Source of the DNA: Methanomicrobiales archaeon HGW-Methanomicrobiales-2 | Lineage (GTDB): Archaea; Halobacteriota; Methanomicrobia; Methanomicrobiales; Methanoculleaceae | NCBI GenBank assembly: GCA_002839645.1 | Contig: PGYL01000002.1 | Span: 83,620 to 147,619, forward strand | Direction: 5' to 3' | DNA length: 64,000 nt | Shown: one piece after another, positions 16,917-26,090 of the stretch | Layout: each line of letters begins with the position of its first letter | Position numbering within the stretch: the stretch's first letter is position 1 | Notes under the pieces: generated by a model | What the model was told of the DNA's origin: nothing | Database searches by the model: none | What the model saw: the letters and a program-made list of their open reading frames with translations, nothing else | Translations under genes and position numbers: made by a program

Positions 16917-19013
16917 GTCGTCCCGGTCGTCTACCTCACCGGAAAGACCCTCGCCGACAGAAGAACCGGGCTCGTCGCCGCCGGCCTCGTCGCGGTCGTC
17001 TCGGTGTCGTTCTTCGCGCGGTCGATCTTCGGGTTCGTCGACCACCATGTTGCGGAAACCCTTTTCTCCACCCTCTTCTGCCTCGCCTACATTGCCGCGC
17101 TCGCGTATGCCGCCCGGCACCCGGTAACGCTCGCGAACACAAAAACCATCCTCCCCGTCGCCCTCCTCGCCCTCGCCGCCGGGGCCGCCTACGTTCTCGG
17201 CCTCCTCGTCATGCCGACGATCATCCTCTTCGCGCTCATCGCCGGAGTCTTCACGGTCATCCAGGCCGTAAGGAACCACCTCGACGGCACCGGGCCGGAG
17301 GGGCTCCTCGTCGTCAACGCCGTCACGTTCGCCGTCCCCACGGTCTTCCTGCCGCTCTCCGGGATTATGGTCGACGCAACGTCGCTCTCGCTCTACTCCG
17401 TCGCCCACGTCTACGCCTACCTCCTCCTGATCGGAGCGATGGCCCTCCTCTCCGGCATCTCGCTGGCGCTCAAAGGAAAGCAAAACGAGTACCTCGCCGC
17501 CCTTGCCGCGCTCACCGTCGCCGCCGTCGCCTTCCTCAACCTCACCGATATCGGTGAGGTGATGGCGAAAGGCCTTACGGCGTTCTTCGGCCGGAACATG
17601 TCGGCTACCGCCATCCGGGAGATGGGGGCCTGGGACCCCTCCATCGCGTGGCAGAGCTTCAACGTCGGCCTCCTCCTCATCCCCGCCGGGCTTGCCGTGC
17701 TCGCCCTCAGGCTCCGGCGCGAGAACCGGCCAGAACTCCTCTTCACGATCGTCTGGTCGGTCGTCATCCTGGTCGCGACCATCCAGCACCTGCGGTTCGA
17801 GTACTACCTCGCCGTGAACCTCGCGCTCCTCGCCGCGGTCGTCGTCGCGTGGGCGCTTCAATTCGGGGTCGGGAAGACCGCCGAATACTTCCGGGAGCCC
17901 GAGAGCAAAAAGAAGAAGAAAACGCTCCCCGCCGCCGAGATCGCGGCCGTCGGGCTCGCCGTCCTCCTCACCGTAACCCTCGTCGGCGCATCGGCCTCTG
18001 AAAACATCGGCTACGCGCAGAACGGCGTCCCCCGCACCATGCTCGCCGATGACTGGCGCGACGCGCTCGAGTGGATGAATGCCCACACTCCCAACCCCGG
18101 CGTCGACTACTACGCCATCTACGACCAGAACACCTTCACCTACCCCGAGAACTCCTACAGCATCATGTCCTGGTGGGACTACGGCCACTGGATCACCTTC
18201 ATCGGACAACGGATCCCGGTCACCAACCCCTTCCAGGACAACGTCCGCCGTGCTACCGGGTTCTTCCTCGCCACCGCCGAGGAGGAGGCCGACGCGGCCC
18301 TCGCAGCGGCCGGCTCCCGCTACATCGTCACTGACGGCAGGATGGCCGCCGAGGGGTTCCCGGCCATCGCCTACTGGCACGACACGGCCGCACTGGTCGA
18401 TCCTTACGCAGCGGGGCTCCTCGTGGCGGTGCCGGGGGGAGAGGACACCTACAGCATCGAGTCGTTCTACAGGGCGGCCTACTACGAGACGATGGTGGTA
18501 AGGCTGCAGGCCTTCGATGGGACGCTTGCGGAGCCGGAGAACGCACTCTACGTCGAGTACGACACCAGGTCGGTCGCGAAGACCGGGTATCCGCTCCTCA
18601 CCGAGAGCCGGGAGATGAGCCCGGCAGAGGCACAGGCGGCGGCCGGGGCCTACACAAGACCGGGCAAAGCCGCGGTCTTCGGGAGCGATACCCGCTCTCC
18701 GACCGGGACCGTCCCCGCGCTCAAGCACTACCGGCTCGTCTACGAGTCCTCGCCGGACGCCGCAACAAGCGTGAAGGTCTTCGAGCACGTCGACGGCGCC
18801 GTGATCCCGGGCGAGGGCGTCATCGAGGTCACGGTCGTCACCAACACCGGGCGGGAGTTCGTCTACCGGCAGCAGAGCGAGAACGGGACCTTCGTCGTCC
18901 CGTACTCCACGACCGGCAACCCCTACGACGTGAAGACCGTCGGGAATTACAGGATCGTCGGCGCAACAGCTGAGTTCACGGCGACCGAGGAGGCCGTGAC
19001 GGGGAGAGCGTAG
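16905..19013 (+). pseudogene. aglB: Oligosaccharyltransferase AglB/STT3 family, 5'-truncated
   Basis: About 700 codons of an archaeal STT3. Several membrane helices come first (SFFARSIFGFVDHHVAETLF, then hydrophobic spans to about 18000). The soluble domain has the signature SWWDYGHWI at about 18170 and DNVRRATGFF. The N terminus is missing: the first loop with its catalytic Asp motif, which should precede VVYLTGKTLADRRTG, is absent. Upstream in frame is antisense of the glycosyltransferase remnant. The frame is open to a TTG at 16701, but that start would give a nonsense leader. N-glycosylation of S-layer proteins would be the intact function. The 3' end overlaps the convergent gene by 38 bases. 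Confidence 0.75.
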
Positions 19014-19578
19014 CCCCCCGGACACAGAAGAGTCGCCGAATTGCCGTGGCGTTCGTGGCGAATGCGAGGATGACGAGCGCAGGAAGGACGAAACCCGTCA
19101 CCAATCCGGCGATGATGACCGCGATCCGTTCCGGCCGGGCAAAGAGGCCGGCCCGGCACGCCACCCCGAGCCCCTCGGCCCGGGCCCTGGCGTAACTGAC
19201 CATCAGCGACCCGATCGCGGCGGCAAACGCGGCCTCGATGCCCCAGGCAGTCCCCGCCCCCGCGTAGTGGACGAGGAGTCCGGCGTAGACCGCCGCCTCC
19301 GCGTAGCGGTCCAGGAACGAGTCGAAGAACGCGCCGAAGACCGAAGCGGCACCTGTCACGCGGGCGAGCGCCCCATCGAGTGCGTCGAAGATGCACGATG
19401 CGGCAACCGTGATTCCGGCGGCAAAGAACGAACCGCCGGCGCAGAGGACCCCCGCGACCGCCATCCCGAAAAATCCGAGCAGGGTGAGGGTGTTCGGAGT
19501 CGCCCCCGTACGGGCGATGAGGACCGCGATTCGCATGAGTGCCCCGTTCGTCCCTGCCCGGAGCCGCTCCTCGATCAC
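18976..19578 (-). CDS. CDP-alcohol phosphatidyltransferase (archaetidyl-headgroup synthase)
   Basis: A 200-residue integral membrane enzyme with the family motif DALDGALARVTGAASVFGAF then FDSFLD (D-x2-D-G-x2-A-R-x8-G-x3-D-x3-D) near residues 62-87. It replaces CMP of a CDP-lipid with an alcohol head group; in methanogens the usual product is archaetidylinositol phosphate or a related ether lipid, which is inferred. Start GTG 19578 is chosen because GGAGGTGG lies just upstream; the frame is open for a further 75 codons of unlikely sequence. Its end overlaps aglB convergently. Confidence 0.85.
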   Translation of the reverse strand: MIEERLRAGTNGALMRIAVLIARTGATPNTLTLLGFFGMAVAGVLCAGGSFFAAGITVAASCIFDALDGALARVTGAASVFGAFFDSFLDRYAEAAVYAGLLVHYAGAGTAWGIEAAFAAAIGSLMVSYARARAEGLGVACRAGLFARPERIAVIIAGLVTGFVLPALVILAFATNATAIRRLFCVRGATLSPSRPPRSP

Positions 19579-19772
19579 CGGCCCACCTCCCCGGAAATGA
19601 GTTTCACGAGTGCCCGCGACCGCACCATGGCAGGGAATCGTCGCTGCTGGGAGATAAGCGTGTCTCTCCCGACGGGGGAGGTGACCGGGGCAGAAGGACA
19701 CCTTCGAGAGAACAACTGCTCCCTGTCCCGTAAGATCAGAAGACGCCCGCCTGAAAAAAGAGATGATGCCTT

Positions 19773-20630
19773 TCAGCACGTCCCGCCACAGCCGCAGGTG
19801 CATCCCGCCGGTTTCCTGGCGCTGACCCTGATGCTCACGATACTCTCGCGAAGCGATCTTCTCTCTTCCTCATCGAGGGAGACACCCTCAAGGAGCCTGG
19901 CAAGCTCCGGCTCGCTCACGATATGCTCAAGCGGGAAGACCGTCTCGCCCTGGACCGTGACCCCCGTAAAGCCTGCACCGGCAATATGGCCAAGGTACTC
20001 GGTCTTGAGCAACGCTCCCGCAACGCAGCTGCTGTAGAGAAGCGCCGAGTCGCGGAGGGGGGCCGGGAGGGGCACCGTCAGCACGATGTCGGAGACCATG
20101 AGCCTGCCGCCGGGACGGAGGACCCGGAACGCCTCTCTAAACACCTGCGGTTTATCGGGGGAGAGATTGATGACGCAGTTTGAGAGGATCACGTCGACAG
20201 AGTTGTCCGCCACCGGCAGGTGCTCGATCTCGCCGAGACGGAACTCCACGTTCTTGCGATTTCCTTTCTTTGCGTTCTCCCGGGCCTTATCAAGCATCTC
20301 GGGCGTCATGTCGACGCCGATGACGCGGCCCGTCGGGCCGACCCGCTCCGCCGCGAGGAAGGCGTCGAACCCCGCCCCCGATCCCAGGTCAAGGACGACT
20401 TCGCCTTCCCTGAGGGAGGCAAGAGCCACGGGGTTGCCGCACCCGAGCCCCAGGTTCGCTCCCTCCGGTACCTGCCCGAGGTCTTCTTTCGAGTAGCCGA
20501 GCCCGAGGCTCGTCGATTCAACCGATCTCCCCGTGCCGCAGCACCCGGTACCGCATCCGCATCCGCCCTGCCGGCCGGCCACCTGCCCGTATGCACTCCG
20601 CACCTGTTTATGAATATCTTCTTCCTTCAT
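19773..20630 (-). CDS. arsM: Arsenite methyltransferase
   Basis: A 285-residue SAM-dependent methyltransferase of the ArsM family. A Cys-rich N terminus (GGCGCGTGCCGTG near residues 22-34) precedes the Rossmann domain with [27 protein letters not shown] has the arsenic-binding Cys, and a further Cys lies in SCVAGAL. A Cys-rich tail (CTCGCGGTC) closes the protein. It methylates arsenite stepwise. The start overlaps the stop of the HgcC-like gene, so the two form an operon. Confidence 0.93.
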   Translation of the reverse strand: MKEEDIHKQVRSAYGQVAGRQGGCGCGTGCCGTGRSVESTSLGLGYSKEDLGQVPEGANLGLGCGNPVALASLREGEVVLDLGSGAGFDAFLAAERVGPTGRVIGVDMTPEMLDKARENAKKGNRKNVEFRLGEIEHLPVADNSVDVILSNCVINLSPDKPQVFREAFRVLRPGGRLMVSDIVLTVPLPAPLRDSALLYSSCVAGALLKTEYLGHIAGAGFTGVTVQGETVFPLEHIVSEPELARLLEGVSLDEEERRSLRESIVSIRVSARKPAGCTCGCGGTC

Positions 20631-20917
20631 CGTGATCGAACTCCTGATTCGCCTTTGTCTGCGAGCTCCTCCACCATGGGAGAGAGCAGCGTCGTTACCA
20701 TCCCGTTGAACCGGCTCGCCTTGATCAGCGTGATGCAGCAGACGTCTCCCTCCTTCTCCCAGAAGACAACCGCAAGCCGGTCGCCGGGAATAATTCCCGC
20801 CCGTTCGCGGAGATCTTTCGGAAGCACCAGCTGCCCTCGTGCGTCAACGCTCACGACCGCCTCGATCGTGCAGGGTCCGGAACAGGAAGATCCTTGCTCA
20901 TCTCCGACATCTCCCAT
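20627..20917 (-). CDS. HgcC-like AbrB-fold protein (HgcAB-associated protein family)
   Basis: A 96-residue protein with an N-terminal Cys pair (SSCSGPC) and an AbrB/SpoVT swapped-hairpin domain ([23 protein letters not shown] then [10 protein letters not shown]), then [10 protein letters not shown] and an amphipathic C-terminal helix. This pattern matches the family named after its association with the mercury methylation genes hgcAB, which are not in this window. ATG 20917 has GGTGA at the right distance; GTG 20926 is the alternative. Co-translated with arsM, it may sense or bind a thiophilic metal and regulate; that is inference. Confidence 0.8.
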   Translation of the reverse strand: MGDVGDEQGSSCSGPCTIEAVVSVDARGQLVLPKDLRERAGIIPGDRLAVVFWEKEGDVCCITLIKASRFNGMVTTLLSPMVEELADKGESGVRSR

Positions 20918-21095
20918 GTGGCTCACCGGATCATGGTTGTCTGTGGAAGCACATTAAATTTTCCCACTTTTCAGAATATTCCGATAAATCAACATTATCA
21001 GAAGGGCATCCGGCTACACAGCGATGACTCAGGATGGGGTGCCGGATACATCGAGCACACGGATTCGATCTCAGTGCCAGCAAGGCGTGTGCTCC

Positions 21096-21142
21096 CCGGT
21101 GAACGAGCGGGTCCGGGACCCCGTCCGGGGATAGTTCACCGG
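21096..21142. repeat. Nested inverted repeat
   Basis: CCGGTGAAC (21096-21104) and GTTCACCGG (21134-21142) are perfect 9-bp arms. Between them is a smaller hairpin with GGGTC and GACCC arms. It lies between the end of the thioredoxin reductase gene and the start of the HgcC-like gene, both on the minus strand. It could be a terminator or a binding site. Confidence 0.45.
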
Positions 21143-21211
21143 ACCGGTCCAGGACGGCAACGGTTCATTCCCCGTGTGCTGGCCAGAGGGGGGTCTATAT
21201 AGAGGCCGACC

Positions 21212-22399
21212 TCACTCGCAGACGACCCGCTTCTCTCCGGTCTGCTCGGTCATGAGACGCTCGAAGTATTCGTGCGCCTCGAGAGCAGCCTTCGCCCCTT
21301 CGCTGGCAGCGATGATGATCTGCTTGGCCTTGACGCAGGTCGCGTCCCCGGCCGCAAATATCCCGGGGACACTCGTGTGGGTGTTCTCGTCGATGAGGAT
21401 CTCGCGCTGCTCGTTCAACGCCACCAGATCCCCGAGGAACCCTGTATTCGGCGCGAGCCCGATCGCGAGGAAGAGCCCCTCCACTTCGAGGACTGCCTCC
21501 TTCCCGGTGTCCCGGTCGCGGACCGTGATCCCGGTCAGGGCCGCTTCACCGTGGAGTTCCGTCACCTCGTGGTGGAGGTAGATCCGCACGCCCTGTTCCT
21601 CTGCCCGGGCGGCGTAGAGCTCGTCGCACCGGAGAGCGCTCCGGACGACCAGGGCCACGGAACTGGCGATCTTTGTCATCTCGATAGCGGTCTGGAGCGC
21701 CGCGTTTCCACCGCCGGCGACGGCGACCGGTCTGTCGTGGAAGAGCGGGGCATCGCAGGTCGCACAGATCGAGATACCTCTCCCCATCAGCCGATCCTCA
21801 CCAGGGAGCCCCAGGGTTCGGGCCTCTTTCCCCGGAGCAAGGATGACCGTCCGGCAACGGAAGGAGTTCTCCGAGACAGTCCGGACGACGAAGACGTCGC
21901 CCTCTTCCTGGATGTTCTGAACACTGTCGAGTTCAATGGCGACTTCGAGTCCCCGGACCTGCTCCTCGAACTTCCGGATAAGGTCCTCACCCGTGATCGT
22001 CGGGAACCCCATGTAGTTCTCGATATTCCAGCTCCAGGTCGCCTGACCGCCGACGTTCTCCCCTATAACGAGAGTCTTCATGAGGTGCCGGGCGCAGTAG
22101 ACCGCTGCTGTCAGCCCGGCCGGCCCGGCGCCCACGATGATCGCGTCGTAGACCCCGGCCGTCACCGGCGTCCCGAAGAGTTCCCGGAGCCTCTTCGCAT
22201 CAAACCCCACGATCACCTCGTCGCCAAAGACTGTTACCGGCACCCCCCGCTGCCCCGAGACCGCTATCATCTCCCGGGCTGCCTCGCGATCCTTCCCGAC
22301 GTCGACGAGTTCGTATGCGACGTTGTGTTTCTTGAGGAACGCCTGGACCATCCGGCAGTAGGGGCAACTCTCCGTCGTGTAGACCTTCACACCAGCCAT
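21212..22399 (-). CDS. Glutaredoxin-thioredoxin reductase fusion
   Basis: A 395-residue fusion. Residues 1-78 are a glutaredoxin domain with CPYC at 13-16 and cis-Pro VPVTVFG. From about 82 on it is an FAD-dependent thioredoxin reductase: AIIVGAGPAGLTAAVYCARH, redox-active CATCDAP, NADPH-type loop AVAGGGNAALQTA and GIFAAGDAT. The fused glutaredoxin may be the direct electron acceptor, while the separate thioredoxin at 3.6-4.1 kb is another candidate. It opens the redox-defence island and lies upstream of rubrerythrin on the opposite side of a short gap. The start ATG 22399 is unambiguous. Confidence 0.92.
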   Translation of the reverse strand: MAGVKVYTTESCPYCRMVQAFLKKHNVAYELVDVGKDREAAREMIAVSGQRGVPVTVFGDEVIVGFDAKRLRELFGTPVTAGVYDAIIVGAGPAGLTAAVYCARHLMKTLVIGENVGGQATWSWNIENYMGFPTITGEDLIRKFEEQVRGLEVAIELDSVQNIQEEGDVFVVRTVSENSFRCRTVILAPGKEARTLGLPGEDRLMGRGISICATCDAPLFHDRPVAVAGGGNAALQTAIEMTKIASSVALVVRSALRCDELYAARAEEQGVRIYLHHEVTELHGEAALTGITVRDRDTGKEAVLEVEGLFLAIGLAPNTGFLGDLVALNEQREILIDENTHTSVPGIFAAGDATCVKAKQIIIAASEGAKAALEAHEYFERLMTEQTGEKRVVCE

Positions 22400-22478
22400 G
22401 GAGAAGGAGTATCTCCGGAGGGCTATTTATGTTGTGAGGACGGTCGGTCCGCCGACGGGGAGACGAAAAAGAGAGGGG

Positions 22479-22979
22479 TTACTGGATCTCGCGGAACATC
22501 CGCGCCGGAACCCCGCAGATCGGGCACTTCTCCGGCACCGCCCCGATCTCGACGTTGCCGCAGACCGGACAGAGGTAGATCGCCCCCACGTCGAGGTCTT
22601 TTCCTTCCCGGACGGACTCAAGCGCCTGGAGATAGAGGTTTGCGTGCACCTCTTCGGCCTTCATGGCGTGGGTGAAGACGATTGCGGCCTCGTTCTTCCG
22701 CTCCTTCTTCGCCTCGGCGACGAACGGGGGATACATCTCCATGAACTCGTGGTTCTCCCCCTCCATCGCACCTTTCAGGTTCTCCTCGGTGCTCCCGACG
22801 GCGTTCATGATGAAGAGGAGGCGCTTTGCGTGGATGGCTTCCGCCTCGCTCGCCGCCCGGAAGAGTTTCCCTACCACCGGGTAACCCTCGGCGGCTGCTT
22901 TCTCGGCAAAGACAGAGTATTTTCTGTTCGCCTGGGATTCCCCGGCGTACGCAGTCTGAACGTTCTCATCAGTCGGCAT
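22479..22979 (-). CDS. rbr: Rubrerythrin
   Basis: A 166-residue rubrerythrin: a ferritin-like four-helix diiron domain with E-x6-Y and E-x2-H motifs (YAGESQANRKY, EAEAIHAKRL, GENHEFMEMYP, KAEEVHANLY) and a C-terminal rubredoxin domain (CPVCGNVEIG...CPICGVP). It reduces hydrogen peroxide in anaerobes. The promoter has TTTAATAAGG about 40 bases upstream. It is transcribed in the same direction as the thioredoxin reductase fusion, 80 bases apart, and divergent from the CDF transporter. Confidence 0.96.
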   Translation of the reverse strand: MPTDENVQTAYAGESQANRKYSVFAEKAAAEGYPVVGKLFRAASEAEAIHAKRLLFIMNAVGSTEENLKGAMEGENHEFMEMYPPFVAEAKKERKNEAAIVFTHAMKAEEVHANLYLQALESVREGKDLDVGAIYLCPVCGNVEIGAVPEKCPICGVPARMFREIQ

Positions 22980-23067
22980 AGATAAATCATTTCGGAAAGG
23001 GCCTTATTAAACCTTTCACCTCCGTCTCCGGAAACCCTATGCCGGGGGAGCGCCACTACCGGGAGGC

Positions 23068-23934
23068 ATGCAGGGTAACCGGGTGCAGCGGATCTTTCTC
23101 CTCGTCCTCGCGCTGAACCTCGCCGTCGCGATCGCAAAAGCGGCCTTCGGCCTCCTTGCCGGGTCGGTGAGCATGGTAGCCGACGCCCTCCACTCGGGGT
23201 TCGATTCCTTCTCAAATGTCGTCGGCATAGTCGCCCTCTACTTCGCAGGAAGACCCCCCGACCCGGAGCACCCCTACGGCCACGGCAAGATCGAGACGCT
23301 CGGCACCCTGATCATCGGGGCGATGCTCTTCCTGACCGCCGCCGGGATCATTCTTGAAGGCTACCGGCGGCTCATCGAACCCGTCGCCCCCGCGATCACC
23401 GCGGTCACCGTCGGGGTCATGGTCGTGACGCTCGTCGTCAACATCGCCGTATCCACCTACGAACGTCGGCGCGGCGAAGAGTACCAAAGCCAGATCCTTG
23501 TTGCCGACTCCCAGCACACGAGAAGCGACGTCTTCGTCTCCATCGCCGTCCTCGGGGGCTTTCTGGTCGTCAGGCTCGGCTACCCGCAGGCCGACCCGAT
23601 CATCGCCTTTGCCATCGGCCTCCTCATCGCGAGGATGGGGATCGGGATCCTCTACGAGGCAGCACAGGTCCTCACCGACGCGATGAACCTCCCCTGCGAC
23701 CCGGCGCTCGTCCGCGCGGTGGTGATGGACACGCCCGGGGTGGCCGGGTATCACGACTTCCGGTGCCGGGGAAAGATGGGTGAAATCTTTGCCGATATCC
23801 ACGTCACCGTCGACCCGGCCCTCCCGGTCTCCCTGGCCCACGAGATCTCCGACGAAGTGGAGCGGCGGCTCAAAGAGACGGTGCCTGGGCTCGCCGAGGT
23901 CGTGGTCCATATCGAGCCCGACGACTCACCCTAA
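23068..23934 (+). CDS. Cation diffusion facilitator family transporter
   Basis: A 288-residue CDF transporter with six predicted membrane helices (starting RIFLLVLALNLAVAIAKAAF). The metal sites are D-x3-D in VADALHSGFDS (here H-S-x2-D) and HTRSDVFVS, with the conserved HPYGHGKIETLG between. The C-terminal cytosolic domain ends VVVHIEPDD. It exports divalent cations such as Zn, Fe or Mn in exchange for protons; the ion cannot be read. Its end overlaps the convergent flavoprotein gene by nine bases. Its place next to peroxide-defence genes would fit iron or manganese export. Confidence 0.92.
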   Translation: MQGNRVQRIFLLVLALNLAVAIAKAAFGLLAGSVSMVADALHSGFDSFSNVVGIVALYFAGRPPDPEHPYGHGKIETLGTLIIGAMLFLTAAGIILEGYRRLIEPVAPAITAVTVGVMVVTLVVNIAVSTYERRRGEEYQSQILVADSQHTRSDVFVSIAVLGGFLVVRLGYPQADPIIAFAIGLLIARMGIGILYEAAQVLTDAMNLPCDPALVRAVVMDTPGVAGYHDFRCRGKMGEIFADIHVTVDPALPVSLAHEISDEVERRLKETVPGLAEVVVHIEPDDSP

Positions 23935-24516
23935 CAGTTTCCCAAGTTCGTAGCCCTTTTTGTGTGCCGCTTCCATCACCTCCGGCCGTGTCGTGATATC
24001 CTGAATCGTATCCATGTCGTTTCTGAGCACCTCGTCCCAGTACGGGCAGTCGATGATCTCCCCGAACGCCCGGGCGGTCATCTTTACACCCTCAAAGACG
24101 TTCGGGATGTTCATGCCCGCGATCGATATGAAGAGCATCTTCCGAACTTTTCGCCGTTCCGGAGAGATAAACGACCGGCCCCGGTGATACTTGGCCATGT
24201 AGAAGACCTGGAACCGGTCCATGAAGGACTTGAGCCTTCCGGGGATACCCATCGTCATCACGGGGGTCGCGATGATCAGGCCGTCCATCTCGCGAAACTT
24301 CCGAAAAATCTCCGTCATCTCGTCCTCGATCAGGCAGGTTTCGCTCCTCTTGCACTGGAAGAACTCCATACAGGGCAGAACGTCCATGTGGGCAACCTCG
24401 ATCTTCTCGACCTCGCACCCGGCCTCCTGTGCACCCCTGATCGCCTCGTCGAGGAGGCGGGCGGTGTTCCCGTCGAGGAGCGGGCTCCCGAGCAGCGCGA
24501 TAACCTTCTTTGGCAT
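23926..24516 (-). CDS. Flavodoxin-fold reductase / iron-sulfur flavoprotein-like (1 of 3)
   Basis: A 196-residue flavoprotein with FMN loop LGSPLLDGNT and TPVMTMGIPGRLKSFMDR. Only two Cys (CMEFFQC and CLIEDE) stand where Isf proteins have a compact four-Cys motif, so it is less clearly an iron-sulfur protein than its two paralogs at 26.1 and 26.7 kb. These proteins transfer electrons to O2, peroxide or quinones in methanogens. It is divergent from the small zinc-ribbon gene at 24662. Confidence 0.85.
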   Translation of the reverse strand: MPKKVIALLGSPLLDGNTARLLDEAIRGAQEAGCEVEKIEVAHMDVLPCMEFFQCKRSETCLIEDEMTEIFRKFREMDGLIIATPVMTMGIPGRLKSFMDRFQVFYMAKYHRGRSFISPERRKVRKMLFISIAGMNIPNVFEGVKMTARAFGEIIDCPYWDEVLRNDMDTIQDITTRPEVMEAAHKKGYELGKLLG

Positions 24517-24661
24517 GGTGCAGGGTTGTACACGACCCTATTAATAGGGTGCGGGCCCCTGGTGCAGGACTGGATAGCCGGATGCGCAGGCCAAACCCGC
24601 TCCTGCCGGGGTGCCAACTGCTAAATACCATGAAAAGATAGTATCAGTCTGGTGATTTTCT

Positions 24662-24892
24662 GTGGTTGAACCAGGAGCCAGCAAAACAGCAAAGGCAGGA
24701 GAGAAACCGGGCCCCGGCCGTTTCATCTGTATCGACTGCGGGCGGGAAGTCCGGATCGACAGCACCGACGCGGACCTCGTCAAGTGTCCGACCTGCGCCT
24801 GTGAGATGTACAACTGCTTCCCGATGACCCACATCCGGCCTGACATCAAAACACCGGAAGATGTCATGAACCCCCCGGAGAGGAAGAAATAA
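24662..24892 (+). CDS. Small zinc-ribbon protein (76 aa)
   Basis: A 76-residue protein with a single C4 zinc ribbon, CIDCGREV...[12 protein letters not shown], flanked by flexible, basic ends. It starts with GTG 24662, five bases after GGTGAT. An AT-rich segment near 24625 probably holds the promoter. It is the first of a run of co-directional redox genes (desulforedoxin-like, CMD, peroxiredoxin, flavoproteins) with short gaps. No function is known to me. Confidence 0.7.
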   Translation: MVEPGASKTAKAGEKPGPGRFICIDCGREVRIDSTDADLVKCPTCACEMYNCFPMTHIRPDIKTPEDVMNPPERKK

Positions 24893-24914
24893 CCCGAAAT
24901 ATGAGGTGAGAGGA

Positions 24915-25040
24915 ATGGTGAACGTATCGGCAAAAGGGCAGGTTTATCACTGCGAGATCTGCGGAAACGTGGTCCAGGTCCTGGAAGCCGGCGGTGGGGA
25001 ACTGGTCTGCTGCGGCGAACCGATGGTGCTTGAGGAGTGA
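24915..25040 (+). CDS. Desulforedoxin-like Fe(Cys)4 protein (41 aa)
   Basis: A 41-codon gene reading [20 protein letters not shown] then [17 protein letters not shown]. The spacing CxxC...CC is that of desulforedoxin and of the N-terminal centre of desulfoferrodoxin, which bind a single iron through four Cys. The catalytic superoxide-reductase domain is absent, so this is a free-standing electron carrier. GAGGTGAGAGG just upstream is a good ribosome site, and it lies between two redox genes. The CMD gene begins five bases after its stop. Confidence 0.85.
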   Translation: MVNVSAKGQVYHCEICGNVVQVLEAGGGELVCCGEPMVLEE

Positions 25041-25045
25041 TCGAG

Positions 25046-25402
25046 ATGGAAGAGAATCAGAAGAACCTGGAAGAGAAGATCGGGAAGATTCCCGTCATCT
25101 TCAAGGAACTCAAAGAGACGGATCCCGACCTCTATCGAAGCGTCATGGGCCTTGACCAGATGATCTGGGGCGACGGCGCCCTTTCTAAGCAGACAAAGAA
25201 GATCATCGCGATCGCGATCGCCGCCGCGCTCCGGGACGGACATGCTGTCCGTGCACAGATGGCCGGGGCCGGGAATCTCGGCGTATCGAAGGAAGAGATC
25301 GAGGAAGGACTCAGGGTCGCGTTCCTGCTCGCGGGGATGCCGGCCTACGTCCACGGCAAGACCGCCCTCGAGGAGTACCTGGGCAACCGCCCGAAGAAGT
25401 GA
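25046..25402 (+). CDS. Carboxymuconolactone decarboxylase / AhpD-fold protein without the catalytic Cys pair
   Basis: A 118-residue all-helical protein of the CMD family (LSKQTKKIIAIAIAAALRDGHAVRAQMAGAGNLGVSKEEIEEGLRVAFLLAG, shown here only as fold evidence in part). AhpD-type members carry CxxC before the H; here that position is ALRDGHAVRAQMA with no Cys, so peroxidase-recycling chemistry by thiols is unlikely. It may bind a partner or a cofactor. It begins five bases after the desulforedoxin-like stop and ends three bases before the peroxiredoxin gene. Confidence 0.8.
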   Translation: MEENQKNLEEKIGKIPVIFKELKETDPDLYRSVMGLDQMIWGDGALSKQTKKIIAIAIAAALRDGHAVRAQMAGAGNLGVSKEEIEEGLRVAFLLAGMPAYVHGKTALEEYLGNRPKK

Positions 25403-25405
25403 ACC

Positions 25406-26050
25406 ATGGAACCTGAAGAGATAATCCAGATGCCGGTGATCGGCGAGAAAGCGCCGGAGTTTGACGCGCTGACCACTCACGGACGCCTGAAACTCTCCGA
25501 CCTCAAAGGAAAGTGGGTCATCCTCTTCTCCCACCCGGCCGACTTCACGCCGGTCTGCACCACGGAGTTCATGGCGTTCGCCGCGATCGCCGACGAACTC
25601 AAGGAATTGAACGTCCAGCTCGTCGGCCTCTCCATCGACAGCGTCCACTCGCACCTTGCGTGGGTGAGAAACATCAAGGAGAAGATGGGTGTCGAGATCC
25701 CGTTCCCGGTCATCGCCGACCTCGACATGAAGGTCGCCAAACGTTACGGAATGATCCACCCCGGGCAGAGCAGCACCTCCACCATCAGGACGGTCTTCTT
25801 CATCGATGATAAGGGCATCATGCGGGCCATGCTCTACTATCCGATGTCCAACGGCCGCTCCATGCCCGAGATCTTGAGACTCACGAGAGCCCTCCAGACC
25901 TCTGACGAGCACCACATCGCGACGCCGGCGAACTGGCAGCCGGGAGAGAAAGTCATCGTCCCGGCGCCAAAAACCCCCGAAGAGATCGAGAAGCGGATGA
26001 AAGAAGGCTACGAGTGCAAAGACTGGTACCTCTGCTTCAAGACACTCTAA
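25406..26050 (+). CDS. Peroxiredoxin (archaeal Prx6-type)
   Basis: A 214-residue peroxiredoxin. The peroxidatic Cys lies in SHPADFTPVCTTEF near residue 50, with the family Thr and a downstream Arg (STIRTVFFID). The C terminus contains two more Cys (YECKDWYLCFKTL), the resolving positions found in archaeal Prx6-like decamers. It reduces peroxides using thiol donors, probably thioredoxin or glutaredoxin from this region. It starts three bases after the CMD gene, so both are one transcript with the desulforedoxin-like gene. Confidence 0.94.
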   Translation: MEPEEIIQMPVIGEKAPEFDALTTHGRLKLSDLKGKWVILFSHPADFTPVCTTEFMAFAAIADELKELNVQLVGLSIDSVHSHLAWVRNIKEKMGVEIPFPVIADLDMKVAKRYGMIHPGQSSTSTIRTVFFIDDKGIMRAMLYYPMSNGRSMPEILRLTRALQTSDEHHIATPANWQPGEKVIVPAPKTPEEIEKRMKEGYECKDWYLCFKTL

Positions 26051-26090
26051 CCCGGCACTTTTTTTGCCTTTGGCCGGACATACTCCTTGT

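Noticed and set aside
16740..19025. Very long minus-strand open frame (about 760 codons) opposite aglB
   Set aside because: Only its last 59 codons look like protein; the rest is charged, repetitive antisense of a high-GC gene and has no domain.
19773..20917. Presence of mercury methylation genes hgcAB
   Set aside because: Only the associated AbrB-fold protein is seen; no corrinoid HgcA or ferredoxin HgcB is encoded in the window.
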